This document shows positions 53,798 through 62,227 of a DNA stretch of 64,000 nucleotides, piece after piece. The stretch's first letter is position 1, and every line of letters starts with the position of its first letter. The notes below the pieces were generated by a model. That model did no database searches. It had not been told where the DNA came from and worked only from the letters and a program-made list of their open reading frames with translations. A program made the position numbers and the translations under genes. Source of the stretch: Empedobacter tilapiae (GTDB lineage: Bacteria > Bacteroidota > Bacteroidia > Flavobacteriales > Weeksellaceae). The DNA lies in contig NZ_SRPE01000015.1 in NCBI RefSeq assembly GCF_004785645.1, positions 22,880 to 86,879 of the forward strand. Reading direction: 5' to 3'.

Positions 53798-56180
53798 ACA
53801 CGTAACTGTATTAGGATCAGGAGTGATGGGTTCTGGTATTGCATGTCATTTTGCAAATATCGGAGTCGAAGTCTTGATGTTAGATATGGTTCCTCGCGAG
53901 CTTACACCACAAGAGCAAGCGAAAGGACTTACTTTAGAGAGTAAAGTAGTTCGTAACAGAACTGCTCAAACTCACTTAGATGCTGCTTTAAAGAGCAATC
54001 CTTCACCAATTTATGACAAAGCATTTGCTTCTCGTATAACTGTAGGGAATTTTGATGATGATTTCGAGAAGATTAAAAACTCGGATTGGGTAATAGAGGT
54101 TGTGATCGAGAGATTGGATATTAAACAATCAATTTTCGAGCGTGTAGATAACTTCCGTAGACCAGGAACTTTAGTAACTTCTAATACTTCTGGTATTCCA
54201 ATCCACTTGATGGCTGAAGGTCGTTCAGAAGATTTTCAGAAACATTTCTGCGGAACTCATTTCTTCAATCCGCCACGTTACTTAAAATTATTCGAAATTA
54301 TCCCAACTCCTCAAACAGACAAATTTGTTGTTGAGTTTTTCCAAAACTATGCATCATTATTCTTAGGTAAAACTCCAGTTTTATGTAAAGATACGCCAGG
54401 TTTTATCGGGAATAGAGTAGGAGTTTACTCGATGGCGAAAGTGATGGAATTGGCGCAAGAAATTGGATTAACAATTGAAGAAGTTGATACCTTAACAGGT
54501 TCTATTTTGGGTCGTCCAAAAACGGGAACATTCAAATTGGGTGATTTGGTTGGTTTGGATACAGCATATAATGTAACAAAAGGTTTGCAGCAAAATGCGC
54601 CAAATGACGAAATGATTCAAGGTTTGAAAGATTCAAAATTTTTGAATTTCTTAATCGAGAATAAATTCTTAGGAGATAAATCGAAAAAAGGTTTCTATTA
54701 CAAAGAAATTGACAAGGACGGAAATACAAATCGTTTTGCCTTAAATCTTGATACATTAGAATATCGTTCAATGGAACGCGCAAAAGTTACAGCTGTAGAA
54801 ACTGCTAAAAATGCGGGTTCTATGCGTAATAAATTAGGTGTTTTATTAAAAGATTCTGGTAAAGCTGGAGATTTAATTCGTAAACATTTTGCTTCATTAT
54901 TTGCTTATGTTTCGCAACGTGTTCCAGAAATTTCAGATGTACTTTATCCAATTGATGATGCCTTAAAAACAGGTTACGCATGGAAATATGGTCCATTTGA
55001 AACATGGGATTTAGTTGGATTACAAAACGGAATTCAATTAGTAGAGTCAGAAGGTTTCAAGGTTTCGGATTGGGTAAAAGAATTAGCAGCAACTGGTGCA
55101 GATTCTTTCTATAAAATCGAAAATGGTAAGAAATTATTCTTTAATCAATCATCAAAACAATTTGAATTAATTCCTGGTCAAGATGCTTTCATTATTTTAG
55201 ATAATATTAGAAAAACGAATGAAATTTGGTCAAACCAAGAAACATCTATTCAAGATTTAGGTGATGGAATCATCAATATTGAGTTCCGTTCTAAAATGAA
55301 TTCTCTTGGAGGTGGAGTTTTACAAGGAATCAATAAAGGAATCGAGTTGGCAGAAAAAGATTATCGTGGAGTTGTAATTGGTAACCAAGGAGACAATTTC
55401 TCTGTTGGAGCTAATTTAGCCATGATTATGATGATGGCTGCAGAACAAGATTGGTGGGAATTGAATATGGCAATCAAAATGTTTCAAGATACGATGATGC
55501 GTGTTCGTTATTCATCTATTCCAGTTGTTGTTGCTCCTCACGGAATGACGCTTGGTGGAGGTTGTGAAATGTCGATGCATGCGGATAAAATTGTAGCTGC
55601 TGCTGAAACTTACATTGGTTTGGTTGAGGTTGGAGTTGGATTAATCCCAGGTGGTGGAGGTTCGAAAGAATTTGCGCGCCGTGCAACTGAATTCGCCTTG
55701 AAAGATGATGTAAAAGTAAATCATTTGCGCGATAATTTCATGAATATCGCAACTGCGAAAGTAGCAACTTCAGCTTATGAAGCGAAGAATATGGGAATTA
55801 TTCGTGAGCAAGATATTGTTGTGGTAAATGCAGAACGTCAAATTGCAGAAGCGAAGAAACATGCAATTATTATGGCAGAAGCAGGTTATACACAACCAAT
55901 TCAACGTAAAGTAGAAGTGTTAGGAAAAGAAGCGATGGGAATGTTCTATGTCGGAACAGATTCTATGGTTGCTGGACGTTTTGCTTCGGATCATGATCGT
56001 TTAATTGCGAATAAATTAGGATATGTAATGACAGGTGGTAATTTATCTGAATCAACTTATGTTTCAGAACAATACTTGTTAGACTTAGAGCGCGAAACAT
56101 TCTTATCTCTTTGTGGAGAAAGAAAAACATTAGAGCGTATTCAGCATATGTTAAAAACAGGTAAACCGTTGCGTAATTAA
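53781..56180 (+). CDS. fadN: Fused 3-hydroxyacyl-CoA dehydrogenase/enoyl-CoA hydratase
   Basis: A 799-residue bifunctional beta-oxidation enzyme with the dehydrogenase first and the hydratase last, as in Bacillus FadN and opposite to E. coli FadB. The NAD-binding motif GSGVMGSGIACHF starts at about residue 12, with HFFNPPRYLKLFEIIPTPQ (about 154-172) and KDTPGFIGNRVGVY (about 202-215) typical of this dehydrogenase. The hydratase domain (about 490-720) has NFSVGANLAMI and HGMTLGGGCEMSMHADKIVAA, with active-site Glu in LVEVGVGLIPGGGG. It is the second gene of the marR-fad operon. Confidence 0.94.
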   Translation: MRRHVKHVTVLGSGVMGSGIACHFANIGVEVLMLDMVPRELTPQEQAKGLTLESKVVRNRTAQTHLDAALKSNPSPIYDKAFASRITVGNFDDDFEKIKNSDWVIEVVIERLDIKQSIFERVDNFRRPGTLVTSNTSGIPIHLMAEGRSEDFQKHFCGTHFFNPPRYLKLFEIIPTPQTDKFVVEFFQNYASLFLGKTPVLCKDTPGFIGNRVGVYSMAKVMELAQEIGLTIEEVDTLTGSILGRPKTGTFKLGDLVGLDTAYNVTKGLQQNAPNDEMIQGLKDSKFLNFLIENKFLGDKSKKGFYYKEIDKDGNTNRFALNLDTLEYRSMERAKVTAVETAKNAGSMRNKLGVLLKDSGKAGDLIRKHFASLFAYVSQRVPEISDVLYPIDDALKTGYAWKYGPFETWDLVGLQNGIQLVESEGFKVSDWVKELAATGADSFYKIENGKKLFFNQSSKQFELIPGQDAFIILDNIRKTNEIWSNQETSIQDLGDGIINIEFRSKMNSLGGGVLQGINKGIELAEKDYRGVVIGNQGDNFSVGANLAMIMMMAAEQDWWELNMAIKMFQDTMMRVRYSSIPVVVAPHGMTLGGGCEMSMHADKIVAAAETYIGLVEVGVGLIPGGGGSKEFARRATEFALKDDVKVNHLRDNFMNIATAKVATSAYEAKNMGIIREQDIVVVNAERQIAEAKKHAIIMAEAGYTQPIQRKVEVLGKEAMGMFYVGTDSMVAGRFASDHDRLIANKLGYVMTGGNLSESTYVSEQYLLDLERETFLSLCGERKTLERIQHMLKTGKPLRN

Positions 56181-56198
56181 AATTGTAGTATTGAGATT

Positions 56199-56209
56199 TT
56201 AGATATTAG
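56199..56209. repeat. Left inverted repeat of the four-helix-bundle insert
   Basis: TTAGATATTAG is the exact reverse complement of CTAATATCTAA at 56566-56576 and lies 8 bases before the insert's start codon. Confidence 0.7.
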
Positions 56210-56216
56210 TAATGAG

Positions 56217-56576
56217 ATGCATAAGCTTGAGGATTTAATAATTTGGAAAAAAGCGATTGAGCTGACAAAACAAGTTTACTTGATTTGTTTAGAATTACCT
56301 CAAGATGAAAAATTTGGTTTGACAAGTCAAATTAAAAGAGCAGCAATTTCAATTCCTTCTAATATTGCGGAGGGAGCAGGAAGAAACTCGAATAAAGAAT
56401 TCATTCATTTTTTATCTATAGCAAATGGTTCTTCTTATGAATTAATGACTCAATTAATTCTAGGAATGGAATTACAATTATTGAAAAAAGATAAAGTAGA
56501 GTACATCATTTTATTATTAAATGAAATTCAAAAAATGAATTATGTATTTCAACAAAAATTAAAATCTAATATCTAA
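56217..56576 (+). CDS. Four-helix-bundle protein (S23/IVP family)
   Basis: A 119-residue protein of the 'four helix bundle' group first known from intervening sequences in 23S rRNA: HKLEDLIIWKKAIELTKQVYLICLELPQDEKFGLTSQIKRAAISIPSNIAEGAGRN (signature SNIAEG near residues 51-56). It interrupts the fad operon between fadN and fadA, and its ends carry an 11-base inverted repeat. The right copy contains its stop codon and continues as five tandem heptamers ATCTAAN (56564-56598). This looks like an inserted gene rather than part of beta-oxidation. Related proteins act as accessory partners in diversity-generating retroelements, but there is no reverse transcriptase here. Biochemical function unknown. 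Confidence 0.88.
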   Translation: MHKLEDLIIWKKAIELTKQVYLICLELPQDEKFGLTSQIKRAAISIPSNIAEGAGRNSNKEFIHFLSIANGSSYELMTQLILGMELQLLKKDKVEYIILLLNEIQKMNYVFQQKLKSNI

Positions 56577-56598
56577 CATCTAAAATCTAACATCTAAA
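56564..56598. repeat. Five tandem ATCTAAN heptamers at the insert's right end
   Basis: Heptamers start at 56564, 56571, 56578, 56585 and 56592. The first two overlap the CTAATATCTAA inverted repeat and the stop codon of the four-helix-bundle gene. Confidence 0.75.
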
Positions 56599-56610
56599 TT
56601 TTTAAATAAA

Positions 56611-57792
56611 ATGAAACAAGCATATATAGTTACAGGATATAGAACAGCTGTAGGAAAAGCGCCAAAAGGAACATTGCGTTTTACACGTCCAGATGAAATG
56701 GCGGCTACAGTAATCAAGCGCTTAATGCAAGATTATCCAACTTTAGATCCAGCACGTATCGACGATTTAATCGTAGGATGTGCGATGCCAGAGGCAGAAC
56801 AAGGATTGAATATGGCACGTCTTATCTCATTAATGGGATTAGATACAGACAAAGTTCCAGGTGTTACAGTAAACCGTTACTGTGCATCAGGATCAGAAGC
56901 AATTGCGTTGGCAGCTGCTAAAATTAGAACAGGAATGGCAGAATGTATCATTGCTGGTGGTGCAGAATCGATGTCGTATATCCCGATGGGAGGTTACAAA
57001 CCAATTCCAGAAACAGATTTAGCGAAAGATCATCCAGATTATTACTGGGGAATGGGATTAACAGCTGAAGAAGTTGCAAAAGAATTTAAAGTTTCTCGTG
57101 AAGACCAAGATTTATTTGCATTCAATTCGCATCAAAAAGCATTAAAAGCAAATGCTGAAGGAAAATTTGCTTCTCAAATCGTTCCGATTGATGTTGAATA
57201 TAGTTTCTTAGATGATAAAGAAAAAGTTCAAACAAAGAAAATTGATTTTAAAGTGGACGAAGGTCCACGTGCGGATACATCGATCGAAGGTTTAGCAAAA
57301 TTACGTCCTGTTTTTGCACAAGGAGGTTCGGTTACGGCAGGTAACTCTTCTCAAATGTCGGACGGAGCAGCTTTCGTAATGGTGATGTCAGAAGATATGG
57401 TAAAAGAATTAGGTCTTGAACCAGTTGCGCGTTTAGTTGCTTATTCTACGGTAGGTTTAGCGCCTCGTATTATGGGAATGGGACCTTTGTTTGCAATTCC
57501 AAAAGCATTAGAACAAGCAGGAATGAAATTAGAAGATATTCAGTTAATCGAATTGAACGAAGCTTTCGCTTCTCAATCAGTTGCAATTATGCGCGAGTTG
57601 AATTTGAATCCTGATATCGTTAATGTAAATGGAGGTGCAATTGCTTTAGGACATCCACTTGGATGTTCGGGTACGAAATTAACAGTGCAGTTGTTACATG
57701 AAATGGAAGCGCGTAAAGCGAAATATGGAATGGTAACCATGTGTGTTGGTACTGGACAAGGAGCAGCTTCAATTTTCGAATATCTAAAATAA
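56611..57792 (+). CDS. fadA: Acetyl-CoA acyltransferase (thiolase)
   Basis: Cleaves 3-ketoacyl-CoA to acetyl-CoA and a shortened acyl-CoA. The 393-residue protein has the nucleophilic Cys91 (NRYCASGSEAI), the LIELNEAFASQ segment (about 313-323), the acid-base His in GGAIALGHPLGCSGTK (about 345-360) and Cys in MVTMCVGTGQGAAS near the end. It is the third enzyme of the operon and follows the four-helix-bundle insert by 34 bases. Confidence 0.95.
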   Translation: MKQAYIVTGYRTAVGKAPKGTLRFTRPDEMAATVIKRLMQDYPTLDPARIDDLIVGCAMPEAEQGLNMARLISLMGLDTDKVPGVTVNRYCASGSEAIALAAAKIRTGMAECIIAGGAESMSYIPMGGYKPIPETDLAKDHPDYYWGMGLTAEEVAKEFKVSREDQDLFAFNSHQKALKANAEGKFASQIVPIDVEYSFLDDKEKVQTKKIDFKVDEGPRADTSIEGLAKLRPVFAQGGSVTAGNSSQMSDGAAFVMVMSEDMVKELGLEPVARLVAYSTVGLAPRIMGMGPLFAIPKALEQAGMKLEDIQLIELNEAFASQSVAIMRELNLNPDIVNVNGGAIALGHPLGCSGTKLTVQLLHEMEARKAKYGMVTMCVGTGQGAASIFEYLK

Positions 57793-57795
57793 AAT

Positions 57796-57837
57796 TGTAT
57801 GAAGTAAAATGTAGTATACTACATTTTACTTCATACA
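57796..57837. promoter_or_regulatory. 42-base perfect palindrome between fadA and fadE
   Basis: The bases 57796-57816 are the exact reverse complement of 57817-57837, with no unpaired centre. As RNA it would form a long hairpin with a very tight turn; as DNA it is a large two-fold site. It lies 3 bases after the fadA stop and 32 before fadE. It has no T tract after it, so it is not a standard terminator; RNA stabilisation, processing or a protein site is possible. Confidence 0.75.
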
Positions 57838-57869
57838 TGATACAATAATACATCTAAACAACAAAAAAT

Positions 57870-59672
57870 ATGTCTACAAATCCAAATAGATTAATCGGAG
57901 GTCAATATTTAATCAAAGATGCCTCTTACAATGATATTTTCACTTACGAAGATTTATCAGAAGAACAACAAATGATTTTGCAATCTGCAAAAGAGTTTAT
58001 CGATAAAGAAGTAGTGCCTAAAAAACACCAAATCGAGAAGAAAGATTATGCGTTGATTGAAGAATTAATGCGTAAAATTGGTGAATTAGGTTTATTAGGA
58101 ATTTCTGTTCCAGAAGAATATGGAGGAATGGGAATGGGATTCGTTACTACAATGTTAGTGTGTGACTATATTTCTGGAGCAACAGGTTCGTTAGCGACAG
58201 CTTTTGGAGCGCATACTGGAATTGGAACAATGCCAATTTTATTGTACGGAACAGAAGAGCAAAAACAAAAATATTTACCAAAATTAGCAACAGGAGAATG
58301 GTTTGCTTCTTATTGTTTAACTGAGCCAGAAGCAGGTTCTGATGCAAATTCTGGGAAAACAAAAGCTGTTTTATCAGAAGATGGTAAGGAATATATCATC
58401 ACAGGTCAAAAAATGTGGATTACAAATGCAGGTTTTGCAGATTTATTCATTGTTTTTGCACGTATCGATGATGATAAAAATATCACAGGGTTCATTGTAG
58501 AAAAAGATAAGGCTGGTGCTGGATTCTCTTTAGGAGAAGAAGAAGATAAATTAGGGATTGTTTCTTCATCAACACGTCAAGTATTCTTTAACGAAGTTCG
58601 TGTTCCGGTTGAAAATCTTTTAGGAGAAAGAGATGGAGGATTTAAAATTGCGATGAATGCATTGAATGTTGGTCGTATCAAATTAGGAGCAGCGTGTTTA
58701 GATGCACAACGTCGTATTTTAGATTATTCTTTACAATATTCTTCAGAACGTAAACAATTCAATACGTCAATCAATACGTTTGGTGCGATTAAAGAGAAAT
58801 TAGCTGATATGGCTGTTTCTGCGTTTACTTCAGAAGCGGGTGCGTATCGTGCGGCGAAAGATGTGCAAGATGCAATCGAAGATAATATTGCGAAAGGAAT
58901 GCCTCATAACGAAGCGGAATTAAAAGGGATTGAAGAATATGCGATTGAAGCTTCTATTTTAAAAGTTTGGATTTCCGATGCAGCGCAGGATTCTGCTGAT
59001 CAAGGGATTCAAATTTATGGAGGAATGGGGTATTCAAAAGAAATGCCAATGGAAGCAGCTTGGAGAGATGCACGTATTTCTAGAATTTACGAAGGAACAA
59101 ACGAAATCAATACCTTATTATGTGTATCGATGTTAGTAAAACGTGCATTCAAAGGAAAATTAGATTTAATGTCTCCTGCAATGAATGTGGCGAACGAATT
59201 AATGTCTATTCCATCGTTTGATGTTCCAGATTATTCAGAATTATTCGCACAAGAAAAAGAGATTATTGCAAATCTTAAGAAAGCGTTTTTTATGGTTGCA
59301 GGTTCTGCATTACAAAAGTTTGGTGCAGAATTAGAGCAACATCAACAATTGATTATTGCGGCTTCTCGTATTATGCAAGAAATTTATATGGTTGAATCGG
59401 CTATGTTACGTGCAGAAAAAATTGCAAATGTAAAAGGTGCTGATGCAGCTAAGAATGCAGAGAAATTAGTTCAATTACAATTATTCAGATCGGTTGAAAT
59501 TATTAAAACAGAAGCTACACGCGGTATCGTTTCTTTCACAGAAGGGGATGAGCAACGTATGATGTTATCTGGTTTAAGAAGATTTACACGTTACAACGAA
59601 TATCCAAACGTAGTTAATTTAAAAACTGAAATTGCAGATTTATTAATCAAAGAAAATAAATACACTTTTTAA
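57870..59672 (+). CDS. fadE: Acyl-CoA dehydrogenase, long-form
   Basis: FAD enzyme that starts beta-oxidation by making trans-2-enoyl-CoA. The 600-residue protein is longer than the basic 380-residue fold: residues 35-420 form the dehydrogenase core (GLLGISVPEEYGGMGMGFVTTM; YCLTEPEAGSDANSGKTKA; KMWITNAGFADLFIVFARI; GIQIYGGMGYSKEMPMEAAWRDARISRIYEGTNEI), and about 170 extra C-terminal residues follow. The order and grouping with FadN and FadA match the Bacillus fadNAE set. A terminator ends the operon. Confidence 0.94.
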   Translation: MSTNPNRLIGGQYLIKDASYNDIFTYEDLSEEQQMILQSAKEFIDKEVVPKKHQIEKKDYALIEELMRKIGELGLLGISVPEEYGGMGMGFVTTMLVCDYISGATGSLATAFGAHTGIGTMPILLYGTEEQKQKYLPKLATGEWFASYCLTEPEAGSDANSGKTKAVLSEDGKEYIITGQKMWITNAGFADLFIVFARIDDDKNITGFIVEKDKAGAGFSLGEEEDKLGIVSSSTRQVFFNEVRVPVENLLGERDGGFKIAMNALNVGRIKLGAACLDAQRRILDYSLQYSSERKQFNTSINTFGAIKEKLADMAVSAFTSEAGAYRAAKDVQDAIEDNIAKGMPHNEAELKGIEEYAIEASILKVWISDAAQDSADQGIQIYGGMGYSKEMPMEAAWRDARISRIYEGTNEINTLLCVSMLVKRAFKGKLDLMSPAMNVANELMSIPSFDVPDYSELFAQEKEIIANLKKAFFMVAGSALQKFGAELEQHQQLIIAASRIMQEIYMVESAMLRAEKIANVKGADAAKNAEKLVQLQLFRSVEIIKTEATRGIVSFTEGDEQRMMLSGLRRFTRYNEYPNVVNLKTEIADLLIKENKYTF

Positions 59673-59696
59673 GTATATTTTTATTACAAATTATTT

Positions 59697-59726
59697 AAAG
59701 CAGTCAATTTATTGACTGCTTTTTTA
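59697..59726 (+). terminator. Terminator of the fad operon
   Basis: AAAGCAGTCAAT (59697-59708) and its complement (59711-59722), followed by T's. Confidence 0.88.
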
Positions 59727-59771
59727 TTTTTAACATGCTGAAATTTAATTTGGTATATCGTTTGATAAATC

Positions 59772-59868
59772 TAGACTAAGTACTAGTCTTTATATAAGTT
59801 AGTTGAGTTTTCATGGTACTTAAGTTTTAGTAGAGAAAAGCCTCAGTTGTTCCCAATTGAGGTTTTTT
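59772..59868 (+). ncRNA. Possible small RNA ended by an orphan terminator
   Basis: Intrinsic terminator CCTCAGTTG-TTCC-CAATTGAGG (59840-59861, one G-T pair) plus seven T's has no gene in front of it: the fad terminator is 118 bases upstream. A hairpin AGACTA...TAGTCT lies at about 59773-59789. A short RNA between them is plausible, but no convincing promoter was found. Confidence 0.35.
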
Positions 59869-59911
59869 TTGTGTTTTGAGTTTAAAGTTTATTCATTAAA
59901 AATAAGCAAGT

Positions 59912-59967
59912 TACAATCATTTTATTTTAAAAAAATGATTGTAAAGAAATGAATCGTAGTAACTTTA
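59912..59967 (+). promoter_or_regulatory. Promoter and inverted repeat before the small ORF
   Basis: TTG (59939-59941), 18 bases, TAACTTTA (59960-59967; one mismatch to TAnnTTTG). A 12-base inverted repeat TACAATCATTTT (59912-59923)/AAAATGATTGTA (59932-59943) overlaps the -33 element and may be an operator. Confidence 0.5.
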
Positions 59968-59995
59968 GTAAAAATATTAACTTAAAACTAAGGTT

Positions 59996-60091
59996 ATGAT
60001 AATTAATGCAGCAATTCTTACTCTGACAATGTTTGCGACATTTAGTATTATGTGTCTAGTCAAATTAAACGAATTAAAAAAGTTGAAATAA
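59996..60091 (+). CDS. Predicted 31-residue membrane protein
   Basis: A small ORF, MIINAAILTLTMFATF and so on, with one hydrophobic helix (about 4-23) and a basic tail (KLNELKKLK). It has a plausible promoter 28 bases upstream and a strong terminator 5 bases downstream, so it forms its own transcription unit. The positive C-terminus suggests insertion with the tail inside the cell. The family is unknown to me. Such small single-helix proteins include toxins of type I toxin-antitoxin pairs and regulators of membrane complexes; nothing here chooses between these. Confidence 0.5.
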   Translation: MIINAAILTLTMFATFSIMCLVKLNELKKLK

Positions 60092-60095
60092 CTTA

Positions 60096-60130
60096 AAAAC
60101 TCCATTTAATAGAAATGGAGTTTTTTTATT
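60096..60130 (+). terminator. Terminator after the 31-residue ORF
   Basis: AAAACTCCATTT (60096-60107) and AAATGGAGTTTT (60113-60124) with a T-rich tail. Confidence 0.88.
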
Positions 60131-60166
60131 TTATAATTTATATTTACTTCAATTAATACATTCGAA

Positions 60167-60847
60167 ATGAAAAAAAAGTTAGTCGTTTTAACCGGAGCTG
60201 GAATTAGTGCTGAAAGTGGGATTTCTACTTTTCGAGATGCCAATGGTTTGTGGAAAAATCATGATATTATGGAAGTCGCTTCGATTGATGGTTATCAAAG
60301 AAATCCAAAATTGGTTCAAGAATTTTATAATGAACGTAGAAAACAATTATTTGAAGTTGAACCCAATGCGGCGCATTTTTTTCTGAAAGATTTAGAACAC
60401 AATTTTGAAGTTGCGATTATTACCCAAAATGTAGATGATTTGCATGAAAGAGCTGGTTCTTCTAAAGTGATTCATTTACATGGTGAATTGAGAAAAGCAC
60501 GAAGTGAAAAAGACGAAAAATTGATAATAGATTGGAATAAAGATATCAAACTTGGAGATCTGGCCGAAGATGGAAATCAACTCCGTCCGCATATTGTATG
60601 GTTTGGTGAAATGGTCCCAGAAATAGAAAATGCAATTGATGAGGTTTTAACAGCAGATGTTTTAGTGATAATTGGAACTTCAATGCAAGTTTATCCTGCA
60701 GCTTCGCTCAAAGATTATGCAAAACCAAATGTTCCAATTATTTATGTTGATCCATCAGATACTTATACAGATTCATCAATTACGCATATTAAGAAGAGGG
60801 CAACAGAAAGTATCGAAGAATTAAAAACAATTTTGAATATTTTTTAA
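60167..60847 (+). CDS. cobB: NAD-dependent protein deacylase (sirtuin) without zinc Cys
   Basis: A 226-residue Sir2-family enzyme that removes acyl groups from lysines using NAD. Motifs: LTGAGISAESGISTFR (about 8-23), TQNVDDLHERAGS (about 86-98), catalytic His105 in HLHGEL, and GTSMQVYPAASL near 190. Tyr54-x-x-Arg57 in FYNERR matches the YxxR motif of desuccinylases such as CobB and SIRT5, so malonyl/succinyl removal is plausible. The whole protein contains no Cys, so it lacks the usual four-Cys zinc site; the region after residue 110 keeps the length of zinc-less relatives. A desuccinylase would suit an organism with N-succinyl metabolites, but that is speculation. Confidence 0.9.
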   Translation: MKKKLVVLTGAGISAESGISTFRDANGLWKNHDIMEVASIDGYQRNPKLVQEFYNERRKQLFEVEPNAAHFFLKDLEHNFEVAIITQNVDDLHERAGSSKVIHLHGELRKARSEKDEKLIIDWNKDIKLGDLAEDGNQLRPHIVWFGEMVPEIENAIDEVLTADVLVIIGTSMQVYPAASLKDYAKPNVPIIYVDPSDTYTDSSITHIKKRATESIEELKTILNIF

Positions 60848-60886
60848 TCTTTTACGTTTTAATGTTGGTTAATTATTTAAAATGAT

Positions 60887-62020
60887 ATGAAGTATATATT
60901 TCTACCATTATTTGTTTTTTCTATCAATGCGGCTGCTCAAGAGCTGAATCCGTTTTATCAATCAGTTGTTGAGCAAGTGAAATACGATTCTGTCCATCAA
61001 AAATTGCAAAAGTTTCAAGATTTTGGAATTAAAACTGTTGGATCTTCTGCTCATAATAATACATTTACATGGTTGAAATCTTATTATACTACTTATGGTT
61101 ATACAAATATTGAGCAACAATCGGTTAATGTATATGGAAATATTGGGTATAATCTGATTGTTACAAAAATAGGTAAAAAATATCCTGAAGAATTTATTAT
61201 TATCGATGGTCATTATGATACATTAAATGGGCCTGGAGCAAATGATAATGGTTCGGGTACAGTAACTCTATTAGAAATTGCTCGATTAATAAAAGATATC
61301 GAAACAGATTATTCCATAAAATTTATTCATTTTACAGGTGAAGAACGTGGTTTAATAGGAAGCCAGGCATATGTAAATCAAATTGCAGTTCCTCAGAATT
61401 TAAAAATTAAAGCTGTTCTGAATATTGATGAGGTAGGAGGAGTGGCGAATAAGGTAAATTCAACAATTGTTTGTGAGCAAGATGAAAGTAATCCTACGTC
61501 TAATAATGCAATTTCAGCTGAATTAACCAATCAAATGGCGAATATTTTTCCTTTGTATACGACTCTAAAAACTGAAATTTCGAATGCTTATAGTTCCGAT
61601 TATATGCCTTTTCAGGCGGTTGGTTATCCTATAACAGGTCTTTTTGAAAAAAATGAAACACCTTATGCACATACTTCTCAAGATATAATAGATAATTTAG
61701 ATTTAAATTATCTGACAGAAGTAGCGAAAGGAGCTTTGGCGACTTTATTGCATTTTTCTCAAGCGCAGGAAAAACTGAATGTAAAAGAAAACGCTATTTC
61801 TACATTACAAATTTATCCGAATCCTGTTCTTAAAAACCTTTATTTTTCTCAAGTTTTGCAACAACCGATTATTACAATTTACAATGCAGCGGGAAAACAG
61901 GTATTTCATCAAAAATATCAAACCACAGTTTCGCAAATTAATTTAGAACATCTTACTTCAGGTATTTATTTCGTCAATATAAATGCAAGTCAATATACTT
62001 TCAAGATTTTGAAGAAATAG
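60887..62020 (+). CDS. Secreted M28-family peptidase with T9SS sorting domain
   Basis: A 377-residue exported metallopeptidase. Signal peptide MKYIFLPLFVFSINAAA. The M28 zinc site is visible: DGHYDT (about 107-112), GPGANDNGSGTVTLLEI (Asp bridging two zincs), HFTGEERGLIGS (Glu-Glu), NIDEVGG (Asp) and YAHTSQD (His). After residue 305 a T9SS type A sorting domain begins: LQIYPNPVLKNLYF...GIYFVNINASQYTFKILKK, indicating surface or extracellular delivery. The family includes aminopeptidases; the exact substrate is unknown. The sirtuin gene ends 39 bases upstream. Confidence 0.9.
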   Translation: MKYIFLPLFVFSINAAAQELNPFYQSVVEQVKYDSVHQKLQKFQDFGIKTVGSSAHNNTFTWLKSYYTTYGYTNIEQQSVNVYGNIGYNLIVTKIGKKYPEEFIIIDGHYDTLNGPGANDNGSGTVTLLEIARLIKDIETDYSIKFIHFTGEERGLIGSQAYVNQIAVPQNLKIKAVLNIDEVGGVANKVNSTIVCEQDESNPTSNNAISAELTNQMANIFPLYTTLKTEISNAYSSDYMPFQAVGYPITGLFEKNETPYAHTSQDIIDNLDLNYLTEVAKGALATLLHFSQAQEKLNVKENAISTLQIYPNPVLKNLYFSQVLQQPIITIYNAAGKQVFHQKYQTTVSQINLEHLTSGIYFVNINASQYTFKILKK

Positions 62021-62227
62021 GTAATTACTATTTTTTAGATGAGCTATTACTTATCAAAAGTATTTTAAATAAAAAAACAAGGAAGATTGTATTGATCAGT
62101 AAAAGTTTTGCTTAATAGAAGTTTTGTCTTTTTACGGATATCAATCTTATTTACATTTCAGTTTTTTTATTAATTTTATTAAAAGACTTAAGGCTTATGT
62201 TGTAATCTTAATAAAACTATATCATCT
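62021..62227. other. Intergenic region upstream of the serine hydrolase
   Basis: About 207 A+T-rich bases. No hairpin of note, no consensus promoter and no short ORF with support. Confidence 0.5.

Larger units (their letters stand above)
59673..60166. other. Gene-poor region between fadE and the sirtuin
   Basis: This 494-base region holds the fad terminator (59697-59726), an orphan terminator and candidate small RNA (59772-59868), and a candidate 31-residue membrane protein with its own promoter and terminator (59996-60130). No longer gene was seen. Confidence 0.6.

Noticed and set aside
56217..56576. Four-helix-bundle protein as part of a diversity-generating retroelement
   Set aside because: No reverse transcriptase, template repeat or variable repeat was seen in the window.
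56564..56598. Tandem heptamers as a CRISPR array
   Set aside because: Seven-base units without spacers; no cas genes.
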